64,000 bases of DNA from Ectocarpus siliculosus (lineage: Eukaryota; Sar; Phaeophyceae; Ectocarpales; Ectocarpaceae), in NCBI GenBank assembly GCA_000310025.1, contig FN649734.1, positions 330,781 to 394,780 of the forward strand, written 5' to 3'. The position numbers and the translations under genes were made by a program. How positions within the stretch are numbered: position 1 is the first letter of the stretch; each line of letters begins with the position of its first letter. Under the pieces are notes generated by a model, which saw only the letters and a program-made list of their open reading frames with translations, did no database searches and was not told the DNA's origin. Shown here one piece after another: positions 1 to 12,871 of this stretch.

Positions 1-181
1 GGCGTCGACAACACCGATCACATGTGCCTCGTCTCTGTTGTGGTGTCGTATCCTTGCCGCAGTCGGTGTTCACCAACCCCTCTTTTTGCTTTGGAAGACA
101 CGCTCGAGGCTTGTTGGAGACTTTGCTCCAGCCCGTGCTCACTCTGCGGTGTCTCTTTTTGGTCCTTTGACAGCGGTTGTC
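1..181. other. Upstream flank of CDC23
   Basis: This is the region in front of the first proposed CDC23 exon. It presumably holds the 5' UTR and proximal promoter. I see no convincing TATA box or other element, and the short reading frames here show no recognisable domain. Confidence 0.3.
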
Positions 182-3100
182 ATGGACATCGACACGCCGC
201 GCCCTGGGGAAGGGGACGGGGCCTCTGCATCGGCATCGTTCGCAACGACATCCGGGCCGAAGGTACTTCTGCTCTGTTGCTGATTTATCATTTGTTGTTG
301 CTGTCACCTTTGTTTGTGGCGATATTCTAATGAGAGCGTTGGCTTTTTTTGTCGTACACCTTCTCCACAAGCGGGAAACAACCCTTTTTTTTGTTATCAA
401 CTGTTTTCGTTCGGATGCCCTTCGCTTTTTGCCAATCTTGACGCACGTCGAACATGCCATCTCGAGGAGCGATGTGCTTGCTGTACACTACTGCAGTAGC
501 CGTCGTTGCAGGCGGAAACTCCACGAGATTTTGCTTGTGAGTACGGCCTGAGCGGCCAATCAATCCCAGTCCGAGTGTATTGTGTGCTGACTGCTAATTC
601 CTCGGTTTGTGATTGGGTCGGTGCTTATTGCCCACCTCACCGCTTCCCCTATCCGTCTCACATGGCGGGGGAGCAAGCGGTATCAGTCGATGATTCCATT
701 CCCACCTTTCGGTGACTCTACAGATGCCTCCAACCGCGGAGATACGCAGGGCTCTGCTGGGCGCAGTGGAGGAGCTGTCCAACCACGGCCTCAAGCTCGC
801 CACGAAATGGTGAGTTTTTGGCTGTGTTGTGTTGCAGTTTTGCAGTTTTCAACTGCAATTGTACCGGTATGCGGAGTCATTCTTGATGGCGGCGGGGATG
901 TTGGGATGTCGTGATGTTGTTGCGGCTGCTTCCGCGGTGTTGCTGTCTTTTTTTATTTTGTTTACGCACGAATGCCCTGTTCCTTACGGACGGTGCGGGT
1001 GTGCTAGTGGTGATTCACGTCTCGGTTGTTTGGGTGGCCATGCGTCATGTTGGACGTGTGCATAACCAAAGCGGCGACGTTGTGTTTGAACATCTCGGGT
1101 GTTTTTCCGCCCGCACAACATTGTCCTGGCTTGAAGTTAAATTCAGGGCTATCTATCGTATGGGATAGTGGTACTGCTTGAGACCTGTCCCCCCTTTGTT
1201 CTCCTGGTGTTCTCCATCCGCATTTATTTCTCCCACAACTTGATGTGCCCTGTACTATACTCCAAGTTTTTCAACTTTTTTTATTTATTTGTCTTGTATA
1301 TACAACACCATGGTCTTGTTGCAAAATCAGGGCTACTGAGCAGCTGGTCGGTCTGCCTGACGATGAGGCGCCCGACGACTTGCGGTACGCGGCGGAACCA
1401 AACCCAGCCACCCCTCAGAAGCAGGAAGGGGGGGCGAATCTGCGGCTTCAGGGCCGCGTAGCGTTTGCGAAGTCCCTGATGGATGTCGGTGAGAAGGCCA
1501 AGTGTGAAGGTTGATTGATTGATCGCTCTTGTGGTTGCCAACCAGTGTTTTTTTGAAATGTAATCGAGTTTGCACCATCCTGTGCTATTTACATCGCAGC
1601 TATGCCCATGTTGCCCCAGTTCTTTCCCCCCTTTTCTTCGCCTTTTCCTTGTTGGCACTGCTGTTTTCTTGCTTTTGGCCTTTTTTTGTGATGACATGTA
1701 CTTGTTGTGGCCGTTGTCCAAGAGGTCGAGGTCGTGCTCAACTCATTCTGCGGCAATATCCGGCACACACCGGATGCACTTTTGCATACGGTAGGTTATT
1801 ATCTCTTACACCAGGCTGGTATGTTTTGTTCTCATGGCCCCGCTCTGTGGCATGTGTGGCAGCAGGGTTGGCTGTCCCTCTCAGCACCGTGGTAGCTATC
1901 TAAAAACATGGGGGGTTACTGTTCGCTTCCTGATTCCGATTGTCGAAACAGCCATCCAACGCACAGACGAACTACTTTTAACTCGCCTCTCAAGGAAAGG
2001 AAAGCAAACAACGCACACACACGCACAAGTGCATGCACTCAGCTGGTCGGTGGCGGGGACGACCGCCTCACCTCTCAAAATTTCTCGATACCGAGAACGC
2101 GACAGCTGTTGCACAGCAGTACACACTTTTACACAAGCACATGAATCAGCAAGATTGTAGCGTTTTCGCCTCAAGACAAGACTGTTCCAATGCCCCGCCG
2201 ACGCGTTTGCAAGCACAACCGCGGGCGTTCGGCAACCTGGTTTTCAAGCAGCTAGGATCGTAAAGGGCACGCTGTTTGGCTCGGAGTATGTGATGCCGAG
2301 TGAATGCCGAGAGGGGGACGATGCAAACAACAACCCATCGACATAGCAACAACAGTGATGTGAAAACTGGAAAGTAACGAGCTCCCCGAAACCACGCCGA
2401 TGCCCAGGGGAATTCGAGAGGGCGTCGCAGGCTTTCGGAAACAAGAGCTGGCCTGCTGCAGCGGCGGCAGGCTCCGTTCCGGGCGGCCTCTACTCCCGAG
2501 CCCGGTTCCTTGGGTGGTACTCCCTCTTCCTTGCCGGTGAAAGGCGGCGCGAGGTGAGGTTTGTGTAGACTTACCGGACTCCACTCGACGCAGAACAAGA
2601 ACCAGAACCGACTCATAGGGCTCGGAAGAGACTATCACGACGATCTAGAATTTTGGAGGTGGGGCGATAGACCAAGAACTTTGCTTGCGGTCGGCGAGTC
2701 GTTGAGCGCCCCTTGTTACGCTGCGATCAAACGCCAGGCCAAGAGGAACTACCTGCCAGACGTGAGCTTTGACGCAGTGGGTGGCCGGCTACTGCCAAGA
2801 ACTCAGATTTTTCTGGAGATGCGAACTACGCCTTGCCTTCTCGGCTGAACTAAAACGCGAGGCCGCATGCCGCGAGATGAGCAGTACCACCATCAATCTC
2901 CTCCAACTGATCGGGGTGGTCCTGAACGCGTGGGTGCTGCACTAGTTAGTAGGAGACCGTCCAGAAACTAAGGGCGATCCCTTTCGGATGCGACTTCGCG
3001 GCATTCACGTGGTCGAATCGCTGCGGTGATGCGAAAGATAAACGCATGCGCTTCTGGTAGTAACAGGCCAAGGGTGTACGTTCCGAAGAACTTGACGGGC

Positions 3101-6100
3101 ACAGTCGTGTTGTACGATTTGGTCTGTGGTGCGACGTGCAGCAGCAGCAGCAGCAGCAGCGAGCGGGTCACCTCTTTCCTCGATGGTGGCATGCCCGGGG
3201 TGTTTGATTACCTCTCGTGTACTTGGCTTGTTTTACGTGGAGGCCGCAACGCCCGATGGACAAGGCCCGCCTGCTGATGCTCGACAAGGATCGAGCACAC
3301 ATCACCGACCAGTCCGCAAAGCAAATCACCTCGATGTCGGACTGGAAAGTCGAGCACTTGTTCCCCCCCTTGCCCGAAGGCGTCGTCCCCACAGCCACGC
3401 CGGCAAAGTGGTCGATGATGTGTGCTCGATCCTTGTTGAGCATCAGCAGGCGGGCCTTGTCCATCGGGCGGCCGACGACGTTGTAGCCTCCGCGTAGCAC
3501 GAAGTCCTTGGGCCTTGCTGTCGAGTTCCATAGCTCGGAAAGTCTCTTGTCGGTTTGCTTCACACCGGCGCTCTTTGGGTTGGGTGGAGCGGCTGGCACG
3601 GCGGCAGCCGGGACAGCTGGCGCCGGAAGCCGTGGGGGTGGGCGTAGGCCACCAGCGGGTTGAAGGACGGCCGGCTGTGCCTGTTGCGGCGGCTGCTGCT
3701 GCTGCTGCTGTAGCGCCAGGATGGCCTGCTGATGCTGCTGACCTGCCAGGAGTTGTTGGAGAGTCGCCTCTAAGTTGTTGGCGATGGCGCTATTTGCACC
3801 GCCTCCGCCTCCGACGTCTCCTCCCCCGGCATCTTCAACGGCAAACGTCGCATCGATAACTTCCGCCTCGCCTTCTCCTGTCTCTGCCATGGCTTGCACC
3901 TCCCCATCCGCGGCGGCTGCGACGCCGTTCTTGTTGTTGTCGGCCGCCGCCGCGGCCGCCACGGCTGCGGCGACGGGTGGACATGACGGAAAGTCGACCA
4001 ATTCCTATAATCCACAGATATCCTCCTCACTCGTAAATCTGTAAGCTATTCACAGGGTCTGCTACCAACACGGTGCTCGTCCACTGTCTAGAAGTATTTG
4101 TCCGAATCCCTAGTGGTATCTTGCCTGTGATCCGAGCGACCTCGAGTTCTCGCTTGGGTGTGTCCCAGATACAGCAGTTTCCTCTCGAAACGTTTTTTTT
4201 TCAACCGTTACTGTGCCAAGAACTGTTGTTCTGCGAGGGGGGCGGGAGTGGGGGTACAGCCACCTCCTTTGTGCTCTGATTGCGTTGTGATGGATCACGT
4301 TTGTCGGCAGGAGGAGTCGCAACTGACCGACGCTCTTCAGCGGCGAAGACTGGTCAACCCGCACCTCAAGACGCTCCACGCAGAACTGTCGCAGTGCGAT
4401 CAGGCCGGGACTCTCGATGCCTTCGGCCTATACATGTGAGATCTGGTTATGATTTGGTTCGGTTGTTGTTGTTGTTGTTATTATTGTTGTATCGTTTTGT
4501 GATGGGCAGGAAGACAGTCCCCTTGTTGCCTTGTTGGCACATCGGAGTCGTTCCAATCGTGCTTACACTCACAGTAGTCGAGCAAGAACGGGGTGCTCAA
4601 CCCCTTGGAGCCTTCCATGAATCCCGCGGTAAAGCACAATTTTGTTTTATCTAGAAAAGCTTGTTCACGCGTGAAGGCGTCTTCAACATTCAGGGGACAA
4701 TAACTTACCATCCCCGGGGTCAATGGAGGCGTTCGCGCCACACGATTTTTTTTCTGGAGGGTAACGTAGCAGCAGAAATGGTGTGCACGACAAGGCGGCG
4801 AACAAGCCGGGGATAGCGTCCCTTCGACGTGACAGTGGAGGTCTTGCCGTGGTGAGACTAGGCTTGGCGTTGGTGTCGGTCGGGCATGACTTGACATGAC
4901 TCTCGGGAGTAGGGTGTCGCAGGATTGACAGCAGACAGGTAACAACCTTTTTCTTACGGATCCCCTGGTCGCGTGTGTTCGCGCAGAAGATGCTGTGTCT
5001 GGCTCCAAGATGCTCGTGATGTACTTTTCGCTTGTAGTTTGAGAGTTTCGAGCACATACCCCGCCCTATGGACCACTCAAGGCCATCAATCATTTCTTGA
5101 CCACAACTGTCTCAGATACGCCGCCGTCCTCAAGGCCCTGCGAGAGGAAGGGCGTGGGGGTGCAGGGGGCACGGGAGGAAATACCCCAACCCCTACAACG
5201 CCTCACTCAAGCGGTGGTGGCGGCGGTGCAAATTCTCTTGGTGGGAGTGGCGGTGGAGCTTTCGTGACGCCGAGAGCACGAGCTCCATCGGGCGGCAGGG
5301 GTGACGCGACCGGTATGCATAAGGGGGTGGGGTTTTATTTTGTGTGTGTGTGCGGTTGTGAGAATGTTGGTTTATGGTTTTCTGGGGTGAAGCGTCAGGA
5401 GTTTCTCGTTTTGTATCTCGTTTTGGCATTTTTTTTTCATTTTTTGGAATGATGCCATCTGTATGAGCAGGTTACCAACACATCATCCTTCGGCCGGGAA
5501 TGGTTCGCCCATGCCTTCACCTCTACCGCCTTTGGTGTATTGATCGAGGCGGTTTAGCCTGATACAGCCTGCTCACGGCATTGGCACAAAGCCGCTTCTT
5601 AATCCAGAATTATTTATCCCAACACGGGACTTGCCCGTTCTTTGTCGCACCCGCGGGGCCCCTTGGCTCTGCATTCCGTTTCGTTTCCTCGCAAATTTCT
5701 TTGAACCGGCTGGTCTGTGTGTGTCCCGCTGTCTAGGAGGAGGGGGAGGAACGACGTCAACCGAGAAGACCGCGGTGACGACTGCGACAGCCCAGGAGGT
5801 TTTGGCTCGGTCTTTGCGGCTGTTCCCGTACAACTGGTCCGCTTGGCTGGACCTTGCATCCCTGTGTCTCGAGACCGACACGGTGGGATGCTCTGTCTCT
5901 CTCTCTGTGTCTTTTGCGTCTTATTTCTTACCATCATGTTGTATTTTTTGCTGTTGCTTTTGTTGCCGTTAATATGCATGCCGTAGGTGGTTTTGTCATT
6001 GGAATAGCTGGTGGTGGCGGTGGTGGTGGGCTGCTGCTGTTGTTATTGACGTCTCCGCCATGTAGGCATGGCCAGTCGTGGTGATCCACGTGGCACTTAC

Positions 6101-9100
6101 TGGTACGGACGTTTCTGGTCCCGCAAGACAAGGAAACCAAGACCAAGTTCGTGGGATTACCCTATGGTGCTGTACGGTATTCGATCAAGGACAATATTCA
6201 ATCAAGCACACACCCACGCCTTGTTCGTTTTCGTTTTCGTTGGCCTGACGGAATCAGGTACCCGAACGGCTAGAGGCGGATCCGCCTTGCCAATGGATGT
6301 ATCAGGTCTGTGCTGTGCCGTCCATCCATCCCGTATATTTGAGCTATGAGAGTGATGTTTCTGAATGTGGTAATATTTAACTCTGTTTTACGTTGGCTAG
6401 GGGCCTGGATATATATGTTTGTTTTCTTCTTTGCGGCTGATAGTGTTGGGCGCACTGACTCGTTTCACGCGGTTATCACCGCCGGCCGTCATGTTGCTAT
6501 GTTGCTGATCAAAAGCACGTGTCGGTACGCTTTTCATGGGGACTGTTGGGCGTGCATGAGGGAAAGGGTGAATCAGCACGGGCTAGTTGATTCCCCAAGA
6601 TAAGAAGGCGTGGCGTGTTGTGACAGCTTGCTGCGACATACTTGTATGTGTTTTGTTGTTGTTGTATGCACATTTTCCGGTCATTTGTTTGTGATTCCTC
6701 TCTCTCTCTCTCTCTTTTTTTTTGGGTCTGCTCTCTGCTCGGTTTGCTTCCCCCTTTCCCCTCTTTTCCCGACGGCGATGGCGGCCTCAGTTCTTTCTGC
6801 AACACCTTCTGGTTGAGCAACACCTCTCCAAGGATGCGCTCGCCATCCTCGACGACTTGGAGCCGTCTTTCCCTTGCAGCTCCTACGTCCTGTCGCAGAC
6901 GGCGGTCGCCCACTACCACCTGAGGAGTGAGGCGAACAACGGTCATGCACGTACTGTAGTTTTTGTCCCGCTGCATGCAGTTCAGTGCTAGTAACTCTGC
7001 CCTCGCGTTTTGCATGAGTCGCGGTGCGGTGTGAATGGTAGCCGATCAAATTACTAGTGTGTTGCAGAATTTCTTTGGTCGGCTTGTGCTATTGTCGGGT
7101 TGGGCCATAGGGCGTTGTATCGGTTGGGGTAGTTTCCGTGCTGGTCCCCCCTCTTGCTCTGTGGCTGGGCAACTCCATAGAGAGGAGATCTGCTTGGTGT
7201 CCATGCTGTTGCAGCAAAGGTGAAGCGTCGCCTCCCTTACCTGGACTAGGAAGATGATTCACCCAGGAACCGTGAATATTTTCCACCTTTGAGGGTTTAC
7301 GTTAAGGCAGCCCTTACCCTGGTGCTGCGCTTGGCGGGCGAATAGCATTGTCTGTCTCGTGTATCCACGGGCAAACCCCGGCAAAAAGGGGAGTCGAATG
7401 ATTTCGTGTGTTGGCGAGACACTTGCACCCCTCAGAATGCGTGTTGCACCTGTGAGCTGTACTCTTATCTCCGTACGCCTCCCTTTACAGCTCGACAAGC
7501 GGCACGCTGGCTGTTTGTGGGTCAATCATGCTATTGGTCTGGTTTCTGCCATGATGATTGCGTGTTGTGTTTGGACGTCGACGTCCTTATTGCATGCCTC
7601 GGTGTTGTTTTCGATTACATGCCAGATTTCGACCAGGGCCACGATGACTTCAAGGAGCTTCGAAGGCGGGATCCCCTGCGGATGGAGGGACTCGACGTGT
7701 TTTCCAATATCCTGTGAGTGTTACTCGCCAGCAACGGGTCCAACGGTCCTATGATCTCTGACAAGCCTCGACCATTGAATTGAGGGTCCCGACGACCCGT
7801 TTCTACCCCTTTTTGTTCTCGCATGCATGTTTTGCAATCGTCACCCCTAGGCTTGGCTCTCTCGGTTGTTTTCGTAAGTATATTCGCGGGCGGCGGCTTG
7901 GTGGCACGATATTGCGCCAGATACCCACCCCTGCACTTGTAGCCCGTCTGGGGCGTGTTGGAGCAGTTTCTCTTACATGTACAGGGTTCTCATCTTCTTT
8001 CGTTCGCTGACTGCCGCTGTTTTTTTATGTTGGCTTCCCGTCATGCTTCGTTGGGTCCGTGTATTTCGATTGGCGCTGATTGTGTGCAGTCTTGCTTTTG
8101 TTCTGAACACTCGTGTGTGCCTGGTTTGACCACTCCAGGTACGTGAAAGAGTGCAAGGCAGAGCTGTCCTTCCTCGCCCACACCACCAACAAGAGCGCGC
8201 CGCTACGTCCAGAGACGAACTGCATCATAGGTGAGCCTAAGCAACGTGTTGTGACTGCGGTTGCCTAAGCAACGTGTTGTGACTGCGGTTGCCTAAGCAA
8301 CGTATTGTGACTGCGGTTGCCTAAGCAACGTGTTGTGACTGCGGTTGCCAATGACGCAATGTTGGCTTGGCGTCGTTGCGTAGACGAAAAAGCGGGGGAA
8401 CAAGTTGAAACTCTCACGGGTTTTCCTGCCCTCCTCCAAGGTGTCAACCTCGTCCTTGATGGGTGTGTTGCGCTACGCGACTCTCAAGGCTGAAGCCCTC
8501 TAACCACGCCAGTTCCTAACAACGATGCTGGCCTTTTTTGCCGGGGACAATGCGAGGTCGTTTCCCCCAACGCACCTACTGTACTCACAAGAAAACACGC
8601 GCTGGTTGCAACATTTTTGGCTTGTAAAAAAACTGGACCGCGTGATTTGCTTGGTCTGTGTGGTTTCTTTCGTCGCCCGTACGCGTTGGGTTCATTTTAT
8701 TATATGAATTGCCACCAGGTGTGGTGTTGTATTGTGTGTGCGGCGGGAGGGCTGCCTTGTGTGGGTGTGTTATCTTGTGCGGTGTGCGGTACTTGTTGCA
8801 CAAGTCGTGTGGGTACGAACCAGGAAGTGCTACGTATATATGCCTCTGCCGGCGTGGCACGAACAGGCGGCCAATGACCCTTTCCTCCCCCAAGACTTTT
8901 AGGAGTGATCTCGACCCTCGCACATGAAATCTACACGATGTTACTCTGTGTCTCTGTTCGTTTGCCGGAAACCAAGGGAACTACTACAGTCTCAAGGGGC
9001 AACACGAGAAGGCGGTGACGTATTTCCTCAAGGCTCTCCGACTGGACCGACGATGCCTTTCGGCCTGGACGCTCATGGGGCACGAGTTCATAGAGCTCAA

Positions 9101-9579
9101 GAACTCTGGGGCTGCCGTCGAATCCTACCGTCAGGCCGTAGGTGAGCTGCTGTTGTCGTCGTCATCACCGTCGTGGTTGTTTGTGTGTTGGCCATGAAGT
9201 TCCCCAGGGCGGTTGTTGTTGCTGCTCTAAGAAGCCCTCTATTTCTGTTACCGCTATGCACGGTGTGGGGAGTGTGATGAGCGATTCTCTGTGTTAGCCT
9301 CTTCCACGGGGAAGGCACCAAGATTCTTGAGACACTGAGTGCCTCCCTAGATATTGTGTTCCCTTGTAAACCCCCCATGTCGTTGCCGAATTCATCACTT
9401 TGCTTGATTTGTTTGTTGTCTTCGTCTTCAGACATCAACCCAAAGGACTACCGGGCATGGTACGGCCTAGGGCAGGCGTACGAGATCCTCCACATGCACC
9501 TCTACGCTATCTACTACTACAAAAGGGCTACGGCACTCAGGTGTGCTCGTCGTCATCGTCATCGTCTTCGTCTTCATGT

Positions 9580-9632
<53 letters not shown>

Positions 9633-10327
9633 GCTGTTGTTGATAATTCCAAGTGCGTCGAGCTGTGAGCGGTTCTTTTGGTTCTACTACAGCGTAGCGA
9701 GTCTGTCTGCCACGCAAGTGTTGTGTTACGCTTGATTATTATTTTCTGTTTTTGAGCAGGCGACGATCCAGACGGTATGATGCCACCTTAACAGCATCAA
9801 TTTTAAAACAGCAAGCGCATCCTGGCCACGGTTTTCCCCCTCTCCCTACACACAATATCGCACATTGGACGGATTGATATGTATCCTGAATAGGCCCATT
9901 CCATTCTGGAATACCCTGCGCCCCTGAAAGATTTATTCAGTGATCTTCGACTCCGATTCGGCACGCCAGCTCTGCGAACACATGCTTGCATGTGTAGTGG
10001 AGTTGTCAGGCAGAGCTGGTCATGATGTTTAGGGACGACAACACCTAGGTCTGGCCCAAAATTCTAGCTGTCTCAACAACAACGCCCAACTGTGCCAAAT
10101 ATCGGTGATCATCATCCGCCACCTCACCCAGGCCATACGACGCCCGAATGTGGATCGCAATGGGGCAGTGCCTCGAGAAGCTCGGCAAGAGCGCCGAAGC
10201 CATCAGCACCTACGAAAGGGTGCGTGAGGTTGTTCTTGCCATTGCCAGATGAGAGCGACAACATCGTCTAGTATTCATAACGTGAAGATGCAAAGAGAGC
10301 AAGAGAAATACATAGAAGGAGAGAGAG

Positions 10328-10400
<73 letters not shown>

Positions 10401-12871
10401 TGTGTGTGCGTAAGAGAGGTTCGAATGAAACAACTGGGTGGATGAGAGGGGAGCAACGACTGAGTGTCTGGCTTCCGTTACGTTTGATTTTCTTTGTGGA
10501 TTCGTTACCAGGCTATGGCGAACGATGACCGAGAGGGTATCGCCCTCGCACAGCTCGCCAAGCTGTACGACGGTGCGGGCCGGAAGGACTCGGCCGCCAA
10601 GTGCTACGAGACCATGCTGGCCAACAGATCGGCAGATGGCGACGTGAGTAGCTATGCTTCGATTTGCCGTAGCTGTTGGTTTGGCGGATCGATGTTCGAG
10701 CTTGCGTTCAAGACGTGGTGGGTGAAGTACATGCTGCGCTCGGGTTGCTCCTTCGGAAGATCCCTGTCCGCGACATCACCTTACGATGCAAGGTTTAGCT
10801 CCCACTGTCGGTAGGTCGCGAAGTGCGCGTTGAAGGGAAGACCATTCTCGGCTTGCAGAATCGAGAGTCTTGGTCGTGATTCGAAAGCTTGCGTGTGCTG
10901 AAGAAACTTTCATTCTGTAAACAAAACACAGAAAGGTTAGATGTTCTTTGTGCGGCCCAACCCTAGATAGTTTTTCAAGAGGGATTGAGTTGATAATTTC
11001 CTTCGAAGGTTGGGGGCTTGGCATGGTATGCTCGTTCGCTGCAGTCGCGAGAGACGTTCCCCTAGGCCATTCCAGGTACTGTTCATCAGGTTGCCTATTT
11101 AGTCACGCCCGGGCCGCTTGATGACTTTCTGCCTCCGTGGTTTTCGCTGACCACTATTTCATAAGCATCACGAACGTGACGCTCGTCCTGAATCTACCAG
11201 GGGGCCTTCGCCAGCGAGAAGGTGTCGGGACTGAATTCCGCGTGGAGACCCGTACGGTCCTTAAGTTGAACGATGTTTTGGTGCATGGCAGGGGCGAACG
11301 CAATCCGACACGACCGTAAGCGAGACGTCCGCTCTGCTTAGTTTGAACAGGTCTTCTGCAAGGTGCCTAACCCACGGCATCTGTTGTCTCTGGTTTGGTC
11401 TTGCGTACTGTCGTCCCCCCTGACTCCCTCGCAGAACTCGTCTGCCGAAGAAGGGATGCATTTCCTGTGTCTCTACTACAAGAACAAGGGCGACTACACC
11501 AGGGCATCCAAGATGGCGAACGGTCTCCTGGACTACACGGGAACGGTGAGTTTCCACTCTCAACGTTTTCTCTTGGTATCGTGAACCGTTGATAGCATGC
11601 TGCTTCGGCTGGTGGTGGTGTTGGAGTTATTGCTGCTTCCTGCGCCGCCGCCGCTGCTGCTTCCTGCTGATGTTGCTTGTTGCCACAGGTTTTGCGATTT
11701 TGAACGTTTACGTCGTTGTTGTTGCCGGGGGTCATCTGTTGGCATGTTGATGGTTGGTACCGCTCTTATTGTGCGGGTATTTTTTGGGACGTTTCTTGTG
11801 ATGGAAGGGACAACGCCAGGGTTCCCGCACGCCGATCTGCTCTTTTACCCTGCTCCATTTTTGTTTGCTCTTGTTCAGTATATCCAGACGCGCATTGGCA
11901 AGGCATCCAACCACCTCCAGAAGAACCCATGGACACGCGGCGGTCCATCTCGCACTTTTCACAACATGTTTATTGGAGTAACTGCTGTGCAGGATGGATT
12001 TCTCTCTATGTTCTTCTGATCCTGTTCGCTACGCATTCATACCCACGCCCCCCCAAATCGTAATGTAGGGTTGTCCCTGTGACTTTCGCTTGTTTTCACA
12101 GCCTTGGCCTTTTCGCGATTTCCAGCGATAGTGGTGCCCATTTTCTGCTAGACTTATTTATCGTCACGCCCACCGTTCCTCTGCACCCACGTCGCACGCA
12201 CGACGACACCACAACAGTCGCGTGAGGCAGCACTGGCGGTTCTGAGAGAAATCCGAAGCATAATGGAAACCCGGCAACACCAAGCCGCCGAGTCTTCCGC
12301 CCTACCTCAGCCCCACAACGCCAACAACAGCCACGACGACGTCTCCCTTGACGGGGGCAGCGGACGGCCCCTCTTCACGCCGAGGGCGGCGACAGGGTCA
12401 TCTCACCACGACGGTAGCGGAGCGGGCGGCAGTCAGCTGTTCAACGCCAACAACAGCGGCCTTGGTGGTAGCGTTCGTGGTGCAACAAGAGCAGCAGCGG
12501 GCACTTTCCCCACCCCGACCCCTCGTAGACCCGGCAGGGTCCGCAACGGGGTTTCACCAGGAACAGGCGGAGGCGGCGGGGGAGCCGCGGGAGGCGGGGC
12601 CGGATCAGGGACTCCAGGCTATCGGCTGATGGGCAACAGCGGAGGGGGGACTTCTTTGGCGCCACGGTCCCCGGAAGACATGAGCGTCGCGATGAGCCTT
12701 GGGTCTTCAGACGAAGACGACGACGGAGGGGCGTTGGCCCGATATTCGCCGGGCATAGCGACGCCGGTCGCGACTGGCCATGGTGGTGCGGGTGCCGGGC
12801 ATGATGGGTCGCCTGAGGCGGGCGGAGACGGGCAGGGCGAGGAGTCTTTGAGCGATATCCTGTCCCCATGA
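182..12871 (+). CDS. CDC23: Anaphase-promoting complex subunit 8 (APC8/CDC23), 17 exons
   Basis: This encodes a TPR scaffold subunit of the APC/C ubiquitin ligase, which acts in nucleus and cytoplasm in mitotic cyclin and securin destruction. Exons: 182-262, 724-809, 1331-1509, 1723-1790, 4311-4435, 5116-5312, 5737-5882, 6258-6305, 6791-6926, 7626-7713, 8139-8230, 8977-9141, 9432-9540, 10132-10219, 10512-10643, 11435-11545, 12218-12871. All phases agree, giving about 834 codons; human CDC23 has about 600. Diagnostic stretches are [20 protein letters not shown] (exon 12), [17 protein letters not shown] (exon 13) and [18 protein letters not shown] (exon 14). The N-terminal APC8 segment spans exons 2-7 and the TPR core runs from about residue 250 to 617. 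Exon 6 adds a Gly/Thr-rich insert, and the last exon adds a Gly/Asp/Ser-rich tail of about 200 residues. The ATG at 182 is preferred because its exon ends in phase at a GT donor and the next ATG (724) directly follows a CTACAG acceptor; 724 is the alternative start. A piece matching the animal segment around the first TPR (human FLYMYSRYL region) was not found in the 2.5-kb intron 4. Confidence 0.93.
3168..4001 (-). other. Reverse-strand ORF inside CDC23 intron 4 (mobile-element or gene fragment)
   Basis: A 277-codon open frame lies opposite CDC23 within its fourth intron. The N-terminal half is low complexity (Ala, Gly, Gln and Pro runs, including a Gln-rich [18 protein letters not shown] stretch). 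The C-terminal half is less biased ([20 protein letters not shown]) and then runs into the two arms of an inverted repeat, so the last part repeats its own sequence on the opposite strand. I do not recognise the family. The palindromic end and the intronic position suggest an inserted and rearranged fragment of a repeated gene or element rather than a working gene. Confidence 0.35.
3254..3466. repeat. 57-bp inverted repeat with 99-bp spacer
   Basis: Arms 3254-3310 and 3410-3466 are reverse complements with two mismatches seen by eye. Both arms encode the same peptide start (MDKARLLML, then N or D, then KDRAH) on opposite strands. The transcript of this intron could fold into a long hairpin. 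An inverted duplication of a coding fragment is the simplest origin. Confidence 0.85.
8236..8347 (+). repeat. 28-bp tandem repeat, 4 copies, next to a splice donor
   Basis: Four head-to-tail copies of a 28-bp unit (CCTAAGCAACGTGTTGTGAC followed by TGCGGTTG) start five bases after the end of CDC23 exon 11. The third copy has one substitution (GTATTG for GTGTTG). The array lies wholly in the intron and abuts the GTGAG donor. Confidence 0.95.
9579..9642 (+). repeat. (TTG)n microsatellite in CDC23 intron
   Basis: About 20 TTG units with one TGC interruption near the end, preceded by a TCG/TCA-rich run that begins just after the exon 13 donor. Confidence 0.95.
10333..10397 (+). repeat. (AG)n microsatellite in CDC23 intron
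   Basis: A nearly pure AG dinucleotide tract of about 65 bp, preceded by an impure GA-rich stretch from about 10310. It lies between exons 14 and 15 of CDC23. Confidence 0.95.
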
